NCBI RefSeq assembly: GCF_002929305.1
Contig: NZ_PJIO01000005.1
Location: forward strand, 62,001-126,000
DNA length: 64,000 nucleotides
Source: Arthrobacter sp. GMC3
Lineage (GTDB): Bacteria > Actinomycetota > Actinomycetes > Actinomycetales > Micrococcaceae
Direction: 5' to 3'
Shown here: positions 9,422 to 18,521 of the stretch, in pieces
Layout: every line of letters begins with the position of its first letter
Numbering within the stretch: the first letter of the stretch is position 1
The notes under the pieces: model-generated
Database searches by the model: none
Told to the model about the DNA's origin: nothing
What the model saw: the letters and a program-made list of their open reading frames with translations, nothing else
Translations under genes and position numbers: made by a program

Positions 9422-10990
9422 TTACGCCTTCGCTGTGGCGTTTGATACAGCAGTTTTTTGGTTTCGCTGGACAGGTGCACAACAGATCGAACGGATCGCT
9501 TTGCGCAAGGTGGAATCCGGGGCAATTTCCACCAAGAGCCTTCCCTCCAGCAATGCCTTGTCCAGAACGTCGGCGTCCCACGGCAGGAAATGGCTGATGG
9601 GCAGGCCCGGCCCAAAACGGTCCCAAGCCTGTTCGAGCGCCTTTTGGGGCTGCGTGCCCGCCGCCTTCCGTCGCACCTTATTCAGCACAACCTCAATGCT
9701 GGTCCCTGCACACAGCTCAGGGAGTTCCGTCAGGGCACGGATCAACCGCGGGATGCCGATGGTGTCGCTGCCGCCAATGGCGTAGATGACATCAGCCTGG
9801 CTCAAGGCACTCAACGTCGCCGCATTGCGCCTTGGCGCTACGGTGTCATAGCTGAGCTCCTCATCCGCTTCCAGGCAAAAGCCACAATCGATCACCACCA
9901 CATCGGCAATCTTCCTGGCGGTTTGCAGTACCCGTTCGACGGCGGCGGCCCGGAGCTCCGGCCACCGATCGGCTCGGGTCAGGCCCGTCAACAAGGCAAA
10001 GGCGCCTCCGGAGAACACCACTTCGGAGGAAATGCGCTCCAGTTCGGTTGCCGTGAGAACCCCTTGATCGGCCACCCGGCAGGCTTGCGCGAAGGAGGCC
10101 GACTCATCGAGCAAGCCAAGCGTCGCCGCGATGCTCGCACTGTAGCTGTCTGCGTCGATGACAAGCACCCGCAATCCCTGGGCGGCGTACTCGGCGGCCA
10201 AGTTGATGGCGAGAGTGGTTCGGCCCGGCGAGCCGGCCGGCCCCCACACGGCCAGGGTCCGGGGCCCCGGTTGCCCATCGTGCCCTGAGGTGCCACCAGG
10301 CACGCCTCCGGCAGCCTCGGACTTGGCAGCGCGCCTTGAACCAGTGCGGGCGGGTTCACCGGAATCCGAGAAGGCCGCGCGAAAACGGGAGAAGACTCCT
10401 GGCCGTCCACCGGCGCTGGGCAGCCCTGCCCGGGCAACGCGCGTCGCAGATGAGGCGCCGGGCGCGAGCGTCGATGGGAACTGCGGACCTCCCAACGCGG
10501 TGTCCCCGTCTGCACCACGGGAACCAGAGGGCGGAACCACTGAACGGCCGGGATCGGCGTCGGCCTGATCCGCTGAAAGCTCACCCCTAGATGTACCAGG
10601 CGTTGCGGCGGGAACGCCAAACCCGGTCGTCGATGGGAACTGGCGGGCACTCAGCGCACCCAACACTGCCTCGACCAGCATGTCCGGCGTGGGAAGTGCA
10701 GCAATTGGAAACACACCGATACCGCGGAGGCGGGCAGTCTCGGCAGGGCTTGCGGCCGCCGCCACCACGCTGACGCCCACTGCCGTTAGCCTGTCCACCA
10801 AAGTAGCGGTGAGTTCTTCGGCTGAACTGGCAACAACCGCCACTCTGGCCAGGCCGCTTTGGCAGGCCGCGAGCAGGTCCAGCAGTTCCGGACAACGCCT
10901 GATCACTCGGACGGAGCCCCGGCGTTCTTCCAAAGCATCAATGACATGGTTCTCCGTGTCCCCCACCGTCACAACATTGACTGGGTTCAT
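9422..10990 (-). CDS. CpaE/TadZ-like MinD-family ATPase with altered P-loop
   Basis: This 522-residue protein starts at an ATG that overlaps the upstream stop as ATGA. The N-terminal ~115 residues resemble the degenerate receiver domain of CpaE. A Pro/Gly/Ser-rich linker (about 117-243) follows, then a MinD/ParA-fold domain (LAINLAAEYAAQGLRVLVID, VIDCGF, VLNKVRR). The deviant Walker A position reads WGPAGSPGRTT at about 249-259. Both lysines of the usual KGGxGKT are absent, so ATP hydrolysis may be altered or lost. CpaE-type proteins localise Tad pilus or secretion machines. Here only a SAF-domain partner is adjacent and no pilin or CpaF gene is present. Confidence 0.75.
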   Translation of the reverse strand: MNPVNVVTVGDTENHVIDALEERRGSVRVIRRCPELLDLLAACQSGLARVAVVASSAEELTATLVDRLTAVGVSVVAAAASPAETARLRGIGVFPIAALPTPDMLVEAVLGALSARQFPSTTGFGVPAATPGTSRGELSADQADADPGRSVVPPSGSRGADGDTALGGPQFPSTLAPGASSATRVARAGLPSAGGRPGVFSRFRAAFSDSGEPARTGSRRAAKSEAAGGVPGGTSGHDGQPGPRTLAVWGPAGSPGRTTLAINLAAEYAAQGLRVLVIDADSYSASIAATLGLLDESASFAQACRVADQGVLTATELERISSEVVFSGGAFALLTGLTRADRWPELRAAAVERVLQTARKIADVVVIDCGFCLEADEELSYDTVAPRRNAATLSALSQADVIYAIGGSDTIGIPRLIRALTELPELCAGTSIEVVLNKVRRKAAGTQPQKALEQAWDRFGPGLPISHFLPWDADVLDKALLEGRLLVEIAPDSTLRKAIRSICCAPVQRNQKTAVSNATAKA

Positions 10991-11628
10991 CGAGTGGCGC
11001 CCGGATTCCATACCACCGAGACCTTGGCCTTGTTGGCGATCGCACCAAGGAATTTCGGCATTTGAGCGTCCGTGACGAGGACCATCAGTTGGGTACCTTT
11101 CCCCGCCCCCAAGCCACTGGAGGTTGCATTCACGGCGGCAACCTCCACCCCCGGCAACATCAGCACCGGTTCGTCATATCCGTTGCGTTCATTGGGGAGG
11201 GCAACCCAGACATCGACGGAGGATCCAACCACCACTTCCTTGGGCAGCGGTTCGCCGACAGTCACCGAGGCCGGCTTCCTGTCCAAGGCATCAGTGCTGC
11301 CGATACTCGAGCGCGCCACCAGCTCGCCTTCTTGCACCATGCGAACGGCCACCGGGCGTTCCGGAAGAGAAATTCCCGGGTGCATGTATTTGCCATCCAC
11401 ATCACCAAGACGCACTTGGACAATCTCGAAGGAGTCAACGGATATCGGCTGCCCCACCATGATGGCGTCCTTGGCGACGTACATGGGGATACTCTTCTCC
11501 GCTGCCCCAACCAGTGAAACAACCGAGGCAACAGAAGCCAAAACTAGCAAGATGCCGACAAAGAGCCGCGGGTCCTTCCACGAGGGGGCGCCGATCCGTG
11601 ACGACTGCACCCGTTCCATTCCGCTCAC
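10987..11628 (-). CDS. SAF-domain membrane protein (CpaB/RcpC-like)
   Basis: This 213-residue protein has one N-terminal membrane helix (about 22-43, LFVGILLVLASVASVVSLV) and then an extracytoplasmic SAF-like domain with MVGQPISVDSFEIVQVRLGD and PERPVAVRMVQEGELV. SAF domains in CpaB/RcpC form the periplasmic part of Flp pilus assembly machines. I chose GTG at 11628 because GGGGAGA lies about 4 nt upstream; the ATG at 11619 is an alternative. The stop overlaps the start of the CpaE-like gene, so the two proteins are translationally coupled and probably act together, perhaps in envelope organisation. Confidence 0.75.
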   Translation of the reverse strand: MSGMERVQSSRIGAPSWKDPRLFVGILLVLASVASVVSLVGAAEKSIPMYVAKDAIMVGQPISVDSFEIVQVRLGDVDGKYMHPGISLPERPVAVRMVQEGELVARSSIGSTDALDRKPASVTVGEPLPKEVVVGSSVDVWVALPNERNGYDEPVLMLPGVEVAAVNATSSGLGAGKGTQLMVLVTDAQMPKFLGAIANKAKVSVVWNPGATR

Positions 11629-11872
11629 AGTTTCTCCCCCCGGGCCCGGGACTGCCGATCCTTGATCGTGGACCAGGAGGCAGGTTGACTTGTGCACCCT
11701 TTTGCGCGGACCGTCTTGACCCTATTTCTACCGCCGAAACCCGGCGGTTGGAAGCCCCCGGGGAACAATTGCCGTGAATCTGTGGAAAACGCCGGGTCCA
11801 TTGGCAACGGCAATGTTGAACAAACATTGAATAAACGCTGCTATTGGTGGCAAAGAGGAGGATACTGGAACC
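11629..11872. other. divergent intergenic region (SAF gene / HTH gene)
   Basis: This 244-bp gap lies between divergently transcribed genes. It contains AGGAGG at 11856-11861 serving the HTH gene, and an A/T-richer stretch at about 11815-11850 that may hold its promoter. No clear -35/-10 pair or operator palindrome was identified. Confidence 0.4.
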
Positions 11873-12094
11873 ATGCCCAGATTTCTGACCTTGGCCGATG
11901 TGGCCGAACAACTTCAAATCTCCGCCGCCGCTTGTTACGCCCTGGTCCATAGCGGCGAGCTTCCCGCATTTCAGATTGGTGGCCGTGGGCAATGGCGCAT
12001 CGATGAAGCCAAATTTGAACAATTCATTGAAGACCGCCATGCCGCTGCGCGACTCATGCTGGCCGCGGAGAAACCCGTTGTCAAGGGCGCCTAG
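11873..12094 (+). CDS. small helix-turn-helix (excisionase/BldC-type) DNA-binding protein
   Basis: This 73-residue protein is almost entirely a MerR-like winged helix domain of the HTH_17 type: FLTLADVAEQLQISAAACYA, then LVHSGELPAFQIGGRGQWRI, then DEAKFEQFIE. Such proteins bind DNA without an effector domain; BldC is the known developmental regulator of this size in Streptomyces. AGGAGG lies 11 nt before the ATG. The end overlaps the convergent gene by CTAG. No attachment site or integrase is nearby, so it is unlikely to be a phage excisionase. Confidence 0.8.
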   Translation: MPRFLTLADVAEQLQISAAACYALVHSGELPAFQIGGRGQWRIDEAKFEQFIEDRHAAARLMLAAEKPVVKGA

Positions 12095-12651
12095 AACTCA
12101 TTCTCTCCTGAGGACATGACGGCAATCACTGCCGTGAATGGCACGATGATCCCGCCTTGCTGGTTCGCCCGTCCCCGCCCTACGCCGTCGGCCAACTGGG
12201 TGAGCACCACAAAATCGGCACCCACTTGGTCCACGACGCCGCGCACCGCTGCCGTCTGCGGCGAGTCAAGCTCCACGACAACCTCGGCCCTGTTGCGCGC
12301 CAAGATCCGCAAGGCAGAACTCAAGGTGTAGCGAATCCGGCCCTGTTGCTGCGCCCTCGCCGGCCCCAAGCCCTGCACCTTGACGATCTTAGCCAGTGGC
12401 AGGATCAGCGAGCGGCGGCTCTCCCGCAAGAGGATCCATTGGTCCTCCACACGGGCCACCACACCATGGTGGACGACGCCGTTACGCATGAGGGCGGCAA
12501 TCTCCCCACCAAGCGCGCCCCGCAACGCATCAGCGATACTGACCAGCGCCGCCTCCACCCTGGCCCGCTCATTGATTTCGCGTTCCAAATCCTCCTGCGA
12601 GGCAGCATGCCACTGGGCATCCAAGTCACCAAAAAGCCCGTCCCATCGCAT
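12091..12651 (-). CDS. conserved-looking protein of unknown function
   Basis: This 186-residue protein has no signal peptide or membrane helix. The N-terminal third (DAQWHAASQEDLEREINERARVEA as separate charged turns) looks helical. Two beta-rich segments follow: VVHHGVVARVEDQWILLRES (about 58-77) and VVELDSPQTAAVRGVVDQVG (about 122-141). These resemble small barrel folds that might bind RNA, DNA or a ligand. I do not recognise a family name. It is convergent with the small HTH gene (CTAG overlap) and divergent from the LysM gene. The coding frame and codon use look genuine. Confidence 0.65.
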   Translation of the reverse strand: MRWDGLFGDLDAQWHAASQEDLEREINERARVEAALVSIADALRGALGGEIAALMRNGVVHHGVVARVEDQWILLRESRRSLILPLAKIVKVQGLGPARAQQQGRIRYTLSSALRILARNRAEVVVELDSPQTAAVRGVVDQVGADFVVLTQLADGVGRGRANQQGGIIVPFTAVIAVMSSGENEF

Positions 12652-12806
12652 GCCGTCACGCTAAGGGGTAGCCCCGGCAACGTCAACCGAGCGGCAATCA
12701 TCTTCCAGCAAACCCTAGACAAATACAATCGAGTGGCGTCAAAATGATCTATACATCATCAAACGATGACAAACAGCATCAAAAAATGATTGAACGGCAG
12801 GTGAAC

Positions 12807-13619
12807 ATGATGAAACGCCAAACCGTTGCCGACCTCGCCATGGCGGCGGCCATCCTCGGATTGGGGGCATCGCTGGTATTCGCCGGCTCCTCAATGCTCC
12901 AGCGCCGACTCCTGGCAACCAGGCCTTACGGGCCCGTGGGACTCGATGAGGTGGTTGGTGCCGCAGCGGCCGGCATCGGCATCGCGGTTGCACTGTGGTG
13001 GCTATTGGCCCTGGGCTGCGCCATCGCTTCGGCCGTCGCCGAACATCGAGGGGCCTGGAAATTGGCTTCCCGCACGGCCGCTTGGTCACCTGTTTTCATG
13101 CGACGACTGGTGGCCACCGTTGTTGGCCTGAACCTCCTAGGCGCACCTATGGCCCTGGCAGCGGCCCCCGGCAGCGGACCCGACCACCAGTCGCTGCACG
13201 CCATATCGTCGTCAGCGGCAGCCACGTACACCGCTGCGTTACCTGTCTCGGCCTGGTCCGGCTCTCCGCCCAGGGCCGCCGGGCTGTCTTCAATTGCACC
13301 CCTGGATGACCCCATCAACCCCGCCTGGACGCCCCGGAGCCCGGGAGTCGATCCCGGCCCTATAGTTTCCCCGCAGACCCGGCCCGCCCCGGAGGCGGTC
13401 CAGAAGGATGGGACAGGATCCGGCGTCGTCGGTTCGTGGGTGGTGGTTCAAACAGGTGACACGCTGTGGTCGATTGTGACCACCGTCTTGGGACCCTATG
13501 CAACCGATGTTGAGGTGGCACTGGCGTGGCCGCAATGGTACCGGGCGAATCGTGACGTCATCGGCGCAGATCCCAACTACATCCTGCCTGGCCAGGTGCT
13601 GCATGCGCCCGGCAGCTGA
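12807..13619 (+). CDS. membrane-anchored LysM domain protein
   Basis: This protein of about 270 residues has three hydrophobic helices in its first half (roughly ADLAMAAAILGLGASLVFAG, GIGIAVALWWLLALGCAIAS and VVGLNLLGAPMALA). A Pro/Ser-rich linker follows, then a C-terminal LysM-like domain containing VVQTGDTLWSIVTTVLGP and ILPGQVLHAPGS. LysM binds GlcNAc-containing glycans, so the protein probably contacts peptidoglycan. The start is uncertain: ATG at 12807 is chosen, and the frame is open to 12744. It lies just before the Rv3235-family gene, an arrangement common upstream of secA in actinobacteria. Confidence 0.8.
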   Translation: MMKRQTVADLAMAAAILGLGASLVFAGSSMLQRRLLATRPYGPVGLDEVVGAAAAGIGIAVALWWLLALGCAIASAVAEHRGAWKLASRTAAWSPVFMRRLVATVVGLNLLGAPMALAAAPGSGPDHQSLHAISSSAAATYTAALPVSAWSGSPPRAAGLSSIAPLDDPINPAWTPRSPGVDPGPIVSPQTRPAPEAVQKDGTGSGVVGSWVVVQTGDTLWSIVTTVLGPYATDVEVALAWPQWYRANRDVIGADPNYILPGQVLHAPGS

Positions 13620-13676
13620 GACAGCCCTCCACAGACAAAACCTGCACTACCTATTCACAGTTCAAAGGACACGGTT

Positions 13677-14261
13677 ATGAACACCTTGGCGATTACAGAA
13701 GCCAGCACGCCAGTGACACGGCTTATCTCACGTCCTGCCCCGGTCAGGTCGGGCTCCCCCGGGAACGGCGTGGACACCGCAGCCACTGTGGTGAAATTTC
13801 CCCAACGGGCGGTTGGCAAACGGTCCCCCGAGGACGTTCGGTTCGCATCCGCGGACAGCAGCCTGGCTCTGGACACGCAAAGTACCGAAAAGGCTCTGCT
13901 TGCGGAAATGTCGCGCAGAATCTCTCAGGCAGCGCTGGAGGTGCTGAGTGGTTCGAGGTCGGTTCAACAGTTGGCGCGCTGGCTGGATGTCAGGTGTTTG
14001 AATGCGTTGACAACCCGGGCGCGGCTTCACGCCGAGGCCTGTCAGGCCGAAAGCCGCCACCCCAGTCAGAGCGAGCCGGGAGGGAAAGTACAGATCCTGC
14101 GCCATCAGCCCATTGTGCACTCGACCCACGTCTGTGCCGTCGCCCCGGGCATCTTCGAAACGAGTGTGGTCATCGCCGACAAAACCCGTTTCCGGGCTAT
14201 AGCCATGCGGTTCGAGGAGACCGGCGGGTTATGGAAAGTCACTGCCCTGCAGATCGGCTAA
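13677..14261 (+). CDS. Rv3235-family protein (DUF6459-like)
   Basis: This 194-residue protein has a disordered, basic N-terminus (about 1-75) and a folded C-terminal domain. The family signature is visible as ISQAALEVLSGSRSVQQLAR (about 82-101), followed by CAVAPGIFETSVVI and FRAIAMRFEETGGLWKVTAL. Mycobacterial Rv3235 is of unknown function and also sits near secA. AAAGGA lies about 8 nt upstream of the ATG. It follows the LysM gene by 57 bp and may share a transcript with it. The C-terminal domain looks like a small alpha+beta fold of the SnoaL/NTF2 sort, but this is a guess. Confidence 0.8.
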   Translation: MNTLAITEASTPVTRLISRPAPVRSGSPGNGVDTAATVVKFPQRAVGKRSPEDVRFASADSSLALDTQSTEKALLAEMSRRISQAALEVLSGSRSVQQLARWLDVRCLNALTTRARLHAEACQAESRHPSQSEPGGKVQILRHQPIVHSTHVCAVAPGIFETSVVIADKTRFRAIAMRFEETGGLWKVTALQIG

Positions 14262-14279
14262 CTGAGCCGGCATAAAAAA

Positions 14280-14347
14280 CATGCCAGTGGGTTCGCCGCA
14301 CAGCAGTTGTTGAACAACTACCGGTATGCGGAAAAGCCACTGGCATG
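14280..14347. terminator. large nested hairpin between Rv3235-family gene and secA ends
   Basis: The outer arms start at 14280 (CATGCCAGTGG) and end at 14347 (CCACTGGCATG). Inside are CCGCA/TGCGG and AGTTGTT/AACAACT stems. This three-tier structure lies between convergent stop codons and probably terminates both transcripts. Confidence 0.75.
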
Positions 14348-14362
14348 CGGAAGGGGGCTAGG

Positions 14363-17143
14363 TCAGCGCTTTTTCTTCTTCTTGGTGTTCTTGTTTGCCG
14401 GACGCTTGGCCGACGGCGGCAACCCGCCACTGTTGGAGCGGCGTTCCACATGCGTTTCTGCCTGCCCTTGGGCGTCCGGCGCAGTGAATTGCAGCTGGGC
14501 GGGCTTGGCAGGGGCTTCCAGTCCGGGAGCGGTGATGCGCGGCGCGTGGTGGTGTTCCTCGGCGGGCTTCCCGGCTCCTGCGACCCGGTCCAGCAAGGCA
14601 GATGGTGCGTCGGAGACGGCGCCTACAGCCGTTTCGGGGGCGTTTTCAACCTGGACATCCAAGTTGAAGAGGAAACCGACGCTTTCCTCACGGATGGCAG
14701 CCATCATGGCCTGGAACATTTCAAAGCCTTCGCGCTGGTATTCCACCAGCGGGTCACGCTGGGCCATGGCGCGCAAGCCAATGCCTTCCTTGAGGTAGTC
14801 CATCTCGTAGAGGTGCTCTTGCCATTTGCGGCCAACAACGGAAAGCACGACGCGGCGTTCAAGCTCGCGCATGGTTTCAGATCCCAACGCCGCTTCGCGC
14901 TCCTGGTAGGCCACCTTGGCGTCGGAGAGCAACTCGGTCTTGAGCATTTCTGCTGTGATGCGTCCGAGTCCGCCAGCTTCTTCGGCAATGTCATCGATGG
15001 TGATACTCACCGGGTAGATGGTGCGCAGGCTAGTCCAGAGGGCATCCAGGTCCCATTCACCGGCGTGTCCCCCGGCAAGGGTGGCCTCAATGATCTCATC
15101 GACTGTGTCCTCGAGGAAGAACTGCACCTTCTCGTGCAGGTCATCGCCCTCAAGAATCCGGCGGCGGTCACCATAGATGGCTTCGCGCTGACGGTTCAAG
15201 ACGTCGTCGTACTTCAACACGTTCTTGCGTTGTTCGGCGTTGCGGCCTTCAACCTGTCCCTGTGCCGAGGCGATGGCCTTGGAGACCAGCTTGGATTCCA
15301 GGGCCACGTCATCGGGCATGGAGGAGCGTGACATCAGTCGCTCGGCGGCACCGGAGTTGAACAGGCGCATCAGGTCATCGGTCAGCGAAAGGTAGAAGCG
15401 GGATTCACCCGGGTCACCCTGACGCCCGGACCGGCCGCGGAGCTGGTTGTCAATGCGGCGGGATTCGTGGCGTTCGGTGCCCAAAACATACAGGCCACCG
15501 GCTTCCAGAACGGCCTCGTGCTCGTCCTTGACGGCCAGCTTGGCGCCCTCGAAGGCTTCGTGCCAGGCGGCCTCGTACTCTTCGGGGGTCTCTTCCGGGT
15601 CAAGGCCCTGGGCGGCCAGCGTGGCCACGGCGTTGAACTCGGCGTTGCCGCCGAGCATGATGTCAGTACCGCGGCCGGCCATGTTGGTCGCTACGGTTAC
15701 GGCGCCGCGACGTCCGGCCTGGGCCACGATGGCGGCCTCTCGGGCGTGGTTCTTGGCGTTCAGAACCTCGTGTTTGACACCCTTTTCGGCCAGCTTCTTG
15801 GAAAGGTACTCGCTCTTTTCAACGCTGGTGGTACCCACCAGTACCGGCTGGCCGGTTTCGTGGCGGGCGGCGATGTCCTCGACAACGGCGTCGAACTTGA
15901 CGATCTCGTTCTTGTAGACGAGGTCGGCCTGGTCGGCGCGCATCATGGGCTTGTTCGTGGGGATGGGCACCACACCCAAGGAGTAGGTGCCCATGAATTC
16001 TGCGGCTTCGGTTTCGGCCGTACCGGTCATGCCGGAGAGTTTGTCGTAGAGGCGGAAGTAATTCTGCAAGGTCACGGTGGCCAGGGTCTGGTTTTCGGCC
16101 TTGATCTCCACCCCTTCCTTCGCCTCGATGGCCTGGTGCATGCCTTCGTTGTAACGCCGGCCTGCCAGGATACGGCCGGTGTGCTCGTCAACGATGAGGA
16201 CTTCACCGTCCATGATGACGTAGTCTTTGTCGCGCTTGAACAGTTCCTTAGCCTTGATGGCGTTGTTCAGGAAGCCGATCAAGGGTGTGTTGGCCGACTC
16301 GTAGAGGTTGCTGATACCCAGGTAATCCTCGACCTTTTCGATGCCGTTTTCCAAGACGCCCACGGTGCGCTTCTTCTCATCGACTTCGTAGTCTTCCTCG
16401 ATGTTCAGGCGCAGCACCACCTTGGCGAATTCGCCGTACCAGCGGTTGGCATCCCCCGACGCGGGGCCGGAAATGATCAGGGGTGTACGGGCCTCATCGA
16501 TGAGGATCGAGTCAACTTCATCGACAATGGCAAAGTTGTGGCCGCGCTGAACCAGCTCGTCCTGGCTCCAGGCCATGTTGTCGCGCAGGTAGTCGAAGCC
16601 AAACTCGTTGTTGGTGCCGTACGTGATGTCGGCAGCGTACTGGGCGCGGCGCACGGCCGGGTCCTGGTTGGAAATGATGCAACCACTGCTCTGCCCGAGG
16701 AAACGGAACACCCGCCCCATGAGGTCGGACTGGTACTCGGCGAGGTAGTCGTTCACCGTCACCACGTGAACGCCCTTGCCCGTCAGGGAGTTTAGGTATG
16801 CGGGGGCCGTGGCCACCAGGGTCTTACCCTCACCGGTTTTCATTTCGGCAATATTGCCAAGGTGCAAGGCGGCCCCACCCATGAGCTGTACCCGGAAGTG
16901 GCGTAATCCGAGCGTGCGCGAGGATGCCTCCCGCACGGCGGCAAAAGCCTCAGGCAGCAAGTCATCCAGGGTCTCGCCGTCCTGGTGGCGAAGTTTGAGC
17001 TTGTCCGTCTCTTCTCGCAGTTCGGCGTCGGTGAATGTCTGGAATGGCTCTTCCAGTGAATCAATGGCGTCCGCGAGCACGTTGAGTCGTTTGAGCGTCT
17101 TGCGATCGCCTGTTCGAAGGACTCGCTCAAAAAGTGATGGCAC
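14363..17143 (-). CDS. secA: preprotein translocase ATPase SecA (SecA1)
   Basis: This 926-residue SecA drives export of unfolded proteins through SecYEG. NBD1 Walker [12 protein letters not shown] is at 101-111, the Walker B/DEAD region [19 protein letters not shown] is at about 204-222, and NBD2 carries [14 protein letters not shown] and [19 protein letters not shown]. The helical scaffold and wing domains follow. The C-terminus is Gln/Ala/Pro-rich and ends in a lysine run. The CxCxSGx(8)CH zinc motif used for SecB binding is absent, which is usual for actinobacteria without SecB. No second SecA is seen here. A large hairpin follows the stop. Confidence 0.97.
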   Translation of the reverse strand: MPSLFERVLRTGDRKTLKRLNVLADAIDSLEEPFQTFTDAELREETDKLKLRHQDGETLDDLLPEAFAAVREASSRTLGLRHFRVQLMGGAALHLGNIAEMKTGEGKTLVATAPAYLNSLTGKGVHVVTVNDYLAEYQSDLMGRVFRFLGQSSGCIISNQDPAVRRAQYAADITYGTNNEFGFDYLRDNMAWSQDELVQRGHNFAIVDEVDSILIDEARTPLIISGPASGDANRWYGEFAKVVLRLNIEEDYEVDEKKRTVGVLENGIEKVEDYLGISNLYESANTPLIGFLNNAIKAKELFKRDKDYVIMDGEVLIVDEHTGRILAGRRYNEGMHQAIEAKEGVEIKAENQTLATVTLQNYFRLYDKLSGMTGTAETEAAEFMGTYSLGVVPIPTNKPMMRADQADLVYKNEIVKFDAVVEDIAARHETGQPVLVGTTSVEKSEYLSKKLAEKGVKHEVLNAKNHAREAAIVAQAGRRGAVTVATNMAGRGTDIMLGGNAEFNAVATLAAQGLDPEETPEEYEAAWHEAFEGAKLAVKDEHEAVLEAGGLYVLGTERHESRRIDNQLRGRSGRQGDPGESRFYLSLTDDLMRLFNSGAAERLMSRSSMPDDVALESKLVSKAIASAQGQVEGRNAEQRKNVLKYDDVLNRQREAIYGDRRRILEGDDLHEKVQFFLEDTVDEIIEATLAGGHAGEWDLDALWTSLRTIYPVSITIDDIAEEAGGLGRITAEMLKTELLSDAKVAYQEREAALGSETMRELERRVVLSVVGRKWQEHLYEMDYLKEGIGLRAMAQRDPLVEYQREGFEMFQAMMAAIREESVGFLFNLDVQVENAPETAVGAVSDAPSALLDRVAGAGKPAEEHHHAPRITAPGLEAPAKPAQLQFTAPDAQGQAETHVERRSNSGGLPPSAKRPANKNTKKKKKR

Positions 17144-17198
17144 GAAATTGCTCCCAATCTATTGCTACCTAAAAGTGGCGTTTCCAGTCTACGTGAGA

Positions 17199-18464
17199 CT
17201 AGGCACACTGCCGCGCCAGTGCAGGGGAAAGGTCCCCGTTCTCAAGGACGACGACGGAGTCTAGTCCCAGCCAGCGTGCCATGAGTGCGAGTTCATCGGC
17301 CAGCTCTGCTGCCGTATCCGCTGGCGCGCCGGGCTCTGCGAAGGCCCCCCTGACCAAAAGTTGGCCGCCCGCCCGGTCCGCCTTGAGGTCAACGCGGGCC
17401 ACAATGTTCTCGCCCAGCAGAAAGGGGAGGACGTAGTAACCGTACTTTCTCTTCTCGGCGGGGGTGTAAATCTCCAGCCGGTAGTGGAAATTGAAGAGTT
17501 GCTCAAGTCGGCGGCGTTCGAAAACCAACGAATCGAAGGGGCTGAGCAGGGCCCGTCCGCGAGCCTTCCGGGGAATCTTGGCCCCCGCGTGGAGATAGGT
17601 GGGAGCATCCCAACCGGAAACACTCACGGGGGTCAGGATTCCCTTCTCAACCAGACTGGCCACCGATCGCGCCGCATCCTTGGCAGGAAGGCGAAAATAG
17701 TCGGCAAAGCAGCGCACTGTGCCAATGCCGTGCGCCTGCGCCGCGGCCTCAATGAGCCTGTCCATGGCAGCTAGTTGTTCGGAAGTGTATTTACTCTCCT
17801 GGGCCCGCGAAGCTGCGGGTAGGTCCGAAGGGGCGCCGTCGCCGTTGATCACCATCCGGTGCGCTGGTGGCAAGACCGCAGCCACCAGGGAATAGCGGCG
17901 CTCAAACTGCTCGTTCCGCGACGCCGCACCAACCACACCGCGTTCAAAAAGTCCCTCCAGGGTGCGTTTAACGGCACTCCAGTTCCAGCCCCACTCGTCA
18001 CGATTCTTTTCTTCCTCGTGGCCAATCCTGTCCTTGACCTGGCGGGCTGTCAGTGGCCGACTGTGGGCCAAAAGCGCCAGGATCTTTTCCTCCAGGGAGT
18101 CACGCAGCACCGGGTCAAGCTGGCTGGAGCCCACCCATTGGCGGTTTTGCCACAACTTGAGGTCGTGGAAGTGATCTGGACGGATAAAGCTGGCCTCGTG
18201 CGCCCAGTACTCCATCATTTTCCGCGGCGGGGTTCCTGCAAGGGTGGCCAGAATGCTGCGGTCGTAGTCGCCAAGGCGGGAAAAGAATGGCAGGAAATGG
18301 CTGCGGGAGACCACGTTGACGGAGTCGATCTGGACCAGTTGTAATTGGGCAAAAGTCCGGCCCACCATCCGTGCGTTGACGGGTTGGGCGGGCCGGACTC
18401 CTGCGAGTCCTTGGGCATTAAGTGCGATGCGCCGGGCCTGTGACAGGCTCAGGCTTGCGGTCAT
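17199..18464 (-). CDS. YcaQ/AlkZ-family winged-helix DNA glycosylase
   Basis: This 421-residue protein of the HTH_42 family has the N-terminal LSLSQARRIALNAQGL and the active-site QID motif within QLVQIDSVNVVSRSH (about 42-56). The Q-hydrophobic-D form marks the YcaQ branch, which unhooks interstrand DNA cross-links and removes N7-alkylpurines; AlkZ proper has QxQ. Later motifs include EYWAHEASFI and LLSPFDSLVFERRR. It is placed between secA and hpf without overlap and may be transcribed separately. The assignment to the glycosylase superfamily is firm; the substrate is inferred. Confidence 0.88.
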   Translation of the reverse strand: MTASLSLSQARRIALNAQGLAGVRPAQPVNARMVGRTFAQLQLVQIDSVNVVSRSHFLPFFSRLGDYDRSILATLAGTPPRKMMEYWAHEASFIRPDHFHDLKLWQNRQWVGSSQLDPVLRDSLEEKILALLAHSRPLTARQVKDRIGHEEEKNRDEWGWNWSAVKRTLEGLFERGVVGAASRNEQFERRYSLVAAVLPPAHRMVINGDGAPSDLPAASRAQESKYTSEQLAAMDRLIEAAAQAHGIGTVRCFADYFRLPAKDAARSVASLVEKGILTPVSVSGWDAPTYLHAGAKIPRKARGRALLSPFDSLVFERRRLEQLFNFHYRLEIYTPAEKRKYGYYVLPFLLGENIVARVDLKADRAGGQLLVRGAFAEPGAPADTAAELADELALMARWLGLDSVVVLENGDLSPALARQCA

Positions 18465-18521
18465 GCCTACTTGCTCCTCGGACTCATTTGCTTATTTTAG
18501 ATACGGTGTTGCCGGACTGAC

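Noticed and set aside
9352-9615. Upstream extension of the gdh frame
   Set aside because: It crosses a strong terminator hairpin and the end of the cpaE-like gene; ATG 9351 begins the normal protein.
11873-12094. Phage excisionase and attachment site
   Set aside because: No integrase, no direct repeat pair and no foreign base composition near the gene.
15467-16795. 442-codon plus-strand frame opposite secA
   Set aside because: The reading frame mirrors secA codons and the translation has no recognisable domain.
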